From Candidatus Latescibacteria bacterium 4484_7 (GTDB lineage Bacteria > Krumholzibacteriota > Krumholzibacteriia > Krumholzibacteriales > Krumholzibacteriaceae): 6,098 nucleotides of DNA. Position numbers and translations under genes: made by a program. Below the pieces are notes generated by a model that ran no database searches, had not been told where the DNA came from, and saw only the letters and a list, made by a program, of their open reading frames with translations. Numbering within the stretch: the first letter of the stretch is position 1; every line of letters starts with the position of its first letter. Of this stretch, positions 5,583-6,098 are shown piece after piece. The DNA lies in contig NATK01000118.1 of NCBI GenBank assembly GCA_002085285.1, positions 1 to 6,098 on the forward strand. Reading direction: 5' to 3'.

Positions 5583-6098
5583 TCAAATTGACGGGATATG
5601 AAATGAATGCTTTGCTATCCCTTTCACGCTGACATTCTCCCTGTAGCTTTTCGTGTCGAGCGTTCTCCTGATTTGTTTTTTCCTCTTTGAGAATATATGA
5701 ACCAAGATGTAGAAGATGAGCGTAATATACAGAGACAGCTTCAATGCATTATTCACCTTTTCGTGTGGTGATAGTCTAACCCATGCGGAAGGTGTTGATG
5801 GCACTTCCAGAGCTTTGCCTGCTCCGCGCAATTCGCTTATGTGTTCTTTCCAGAACCTGCTGAACCTTTCTCTTATTTGAGCGATATCCACGGTGCCTGC
5901 GGCGGTTCCGCCCGTATCTGGCACGGCCTTTTCAGGCGAACCCTTCCTGAGCTCGGACAATGTTTCGGCTGTAGCAGGTAGCTGGGATTCTTGAATCTGA
6001 ATGTTCTTTGGATTACTAGCTTTCTCCCCTAATTCGAAACTTTGTTTGACAGCACGATCCTGATTCGGGGAAGCTGCCGGCTCCGTCGCCAGAGCACC
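5583..6098 (-). CDS. Unrecognised membrane protein, C-terminal part
   Basis: The minus-strand frame is open to the right edge of the window, so the protein is cut at its N-terminus; 171 residues are visible, ending at TGA (5585-5583). A TTG codon at 5960 is an in-frame possible start but not a convincing one, because the same low-complexity composition continues upstream of it. Visible residues 1-70 are a hydrophilic, A/P/E/Q/T-rich linker. About 70-92 are an amphipathic stretch (DIAQIRERFSRFWKEHISEL). Residues 118-136 form one strongly hydrophobic membrane segment (ALKLSLYITLIFYILVHIF), followed at once by the basic cluster KRKKQIRR and a short polar tail. By the positive-inside rule the tail is cytoplasmic and the linker outside, which would need an upstream signal or second membrane segment. 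No family is recognised. It is convergent with the CHAT operon, so it is not cotranscribed with it. Confidence 0.6.
   Translation of the reverse strand, partial: GALATEPAASPNQDRAVKQSFELGEKASNPKNIQIQESQLPATAETLSELRKGSPEKAVPDTGGTAAGTVDIAQIRERFSRFWKEHISELRGAGKALEVPSTPSAWVRLSPHEKVNNALKLSLYITLIFYILVHIFSKRKKQIRRTLDTKSYRENVSVKGIAKHSFHIPSI

Noticed and set aside
1..6098. CRISPR arrays, tRNA or rRNA genes, insertion sequences, gasdermin gene
   Set aside because: I saw no spaced direct repeats, RNA-gene signatures, transposase motifs or gasdermin-like coding region on either strand.

Overview
The window looks like part of a bacterial chromosome of roughly balanced GC content. It carries a plus-strand cluster of three clear genes and, facing them from the right edge, one partial minus-strand gene. 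Two of the plus-strand proteins begin with clear Sec-type signal peptides, which points to export, most naturally into the periplasm of a diderm (Gram-negative-type) bacterium. The combination of an FGE-sulfatase-like protein, a DUF4384 protein and a TPR-CHAT protease is the kind found in deltaproteobacteria and in uncultured candidate or FCB-type phyla. The sequence does not allow a firm taxonomic call.

Layout: (1) Positions 1-855 hold the C-terminal 284 residues of an FGE-sulfatase fold protein (SUMF1/EgtB/PvdO superfamily). It lacks the catalytic cysteine pair of true formylglycine-generating enzymes. It carries an in-frame 21-bp tandem duplication, and its 3' end differs in base and codon use from the rest. 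The last ~35 codons look like the variable region of a diversity-generating retroelement (DGR) target, but no reverse transcriptase or template repeat lies in the window. (2) Positions 856-1033 hold a three-unit heptamer repeat and a possible 46-codon reading frame whose stop overlaps the next start (GTGA). (3) Positions 1034-1891 encode an exported protein with an LPP20/FlgT-N-like region followed by DUF4384. (4) Positions 1945-5418 encode a 1157-residue exported protein: signal peptide, long TPR-type helical array, short coiled coil, and a C-terminal CHAT cysteine-protease domain with an intact His/Cys dyad (H1012, C1058). (5) Positions 5419-5582 are a convergent intergenic gap with no clear terminator. 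(6) Positions 5583-6098, minus strand, encode the C-terminal 171 residues of an unrecognised protein with one membrane segment and a basic tail.

How the genes may work together (inference): FGE-like, DUF4384 and caspase/CHAT domains recur as neighbours or fusions in bacterial protease-based signalling and conflict modules. Known TPR-CHAT systems such as Csx29 of craspase, and the proteases that activate bacterial gasdermins, are cytoplasmic. Here both the CHAT protein and its DUF4384 neighbour carry signal peptides, so this would be an envelope-located version. The FGE-like (C-type-lectin fold) protein could serve as a ligand-binding, possibly diversified, recognition partner. That is a hypothesis; only the domain identities and signal peptides are read from the sequence.
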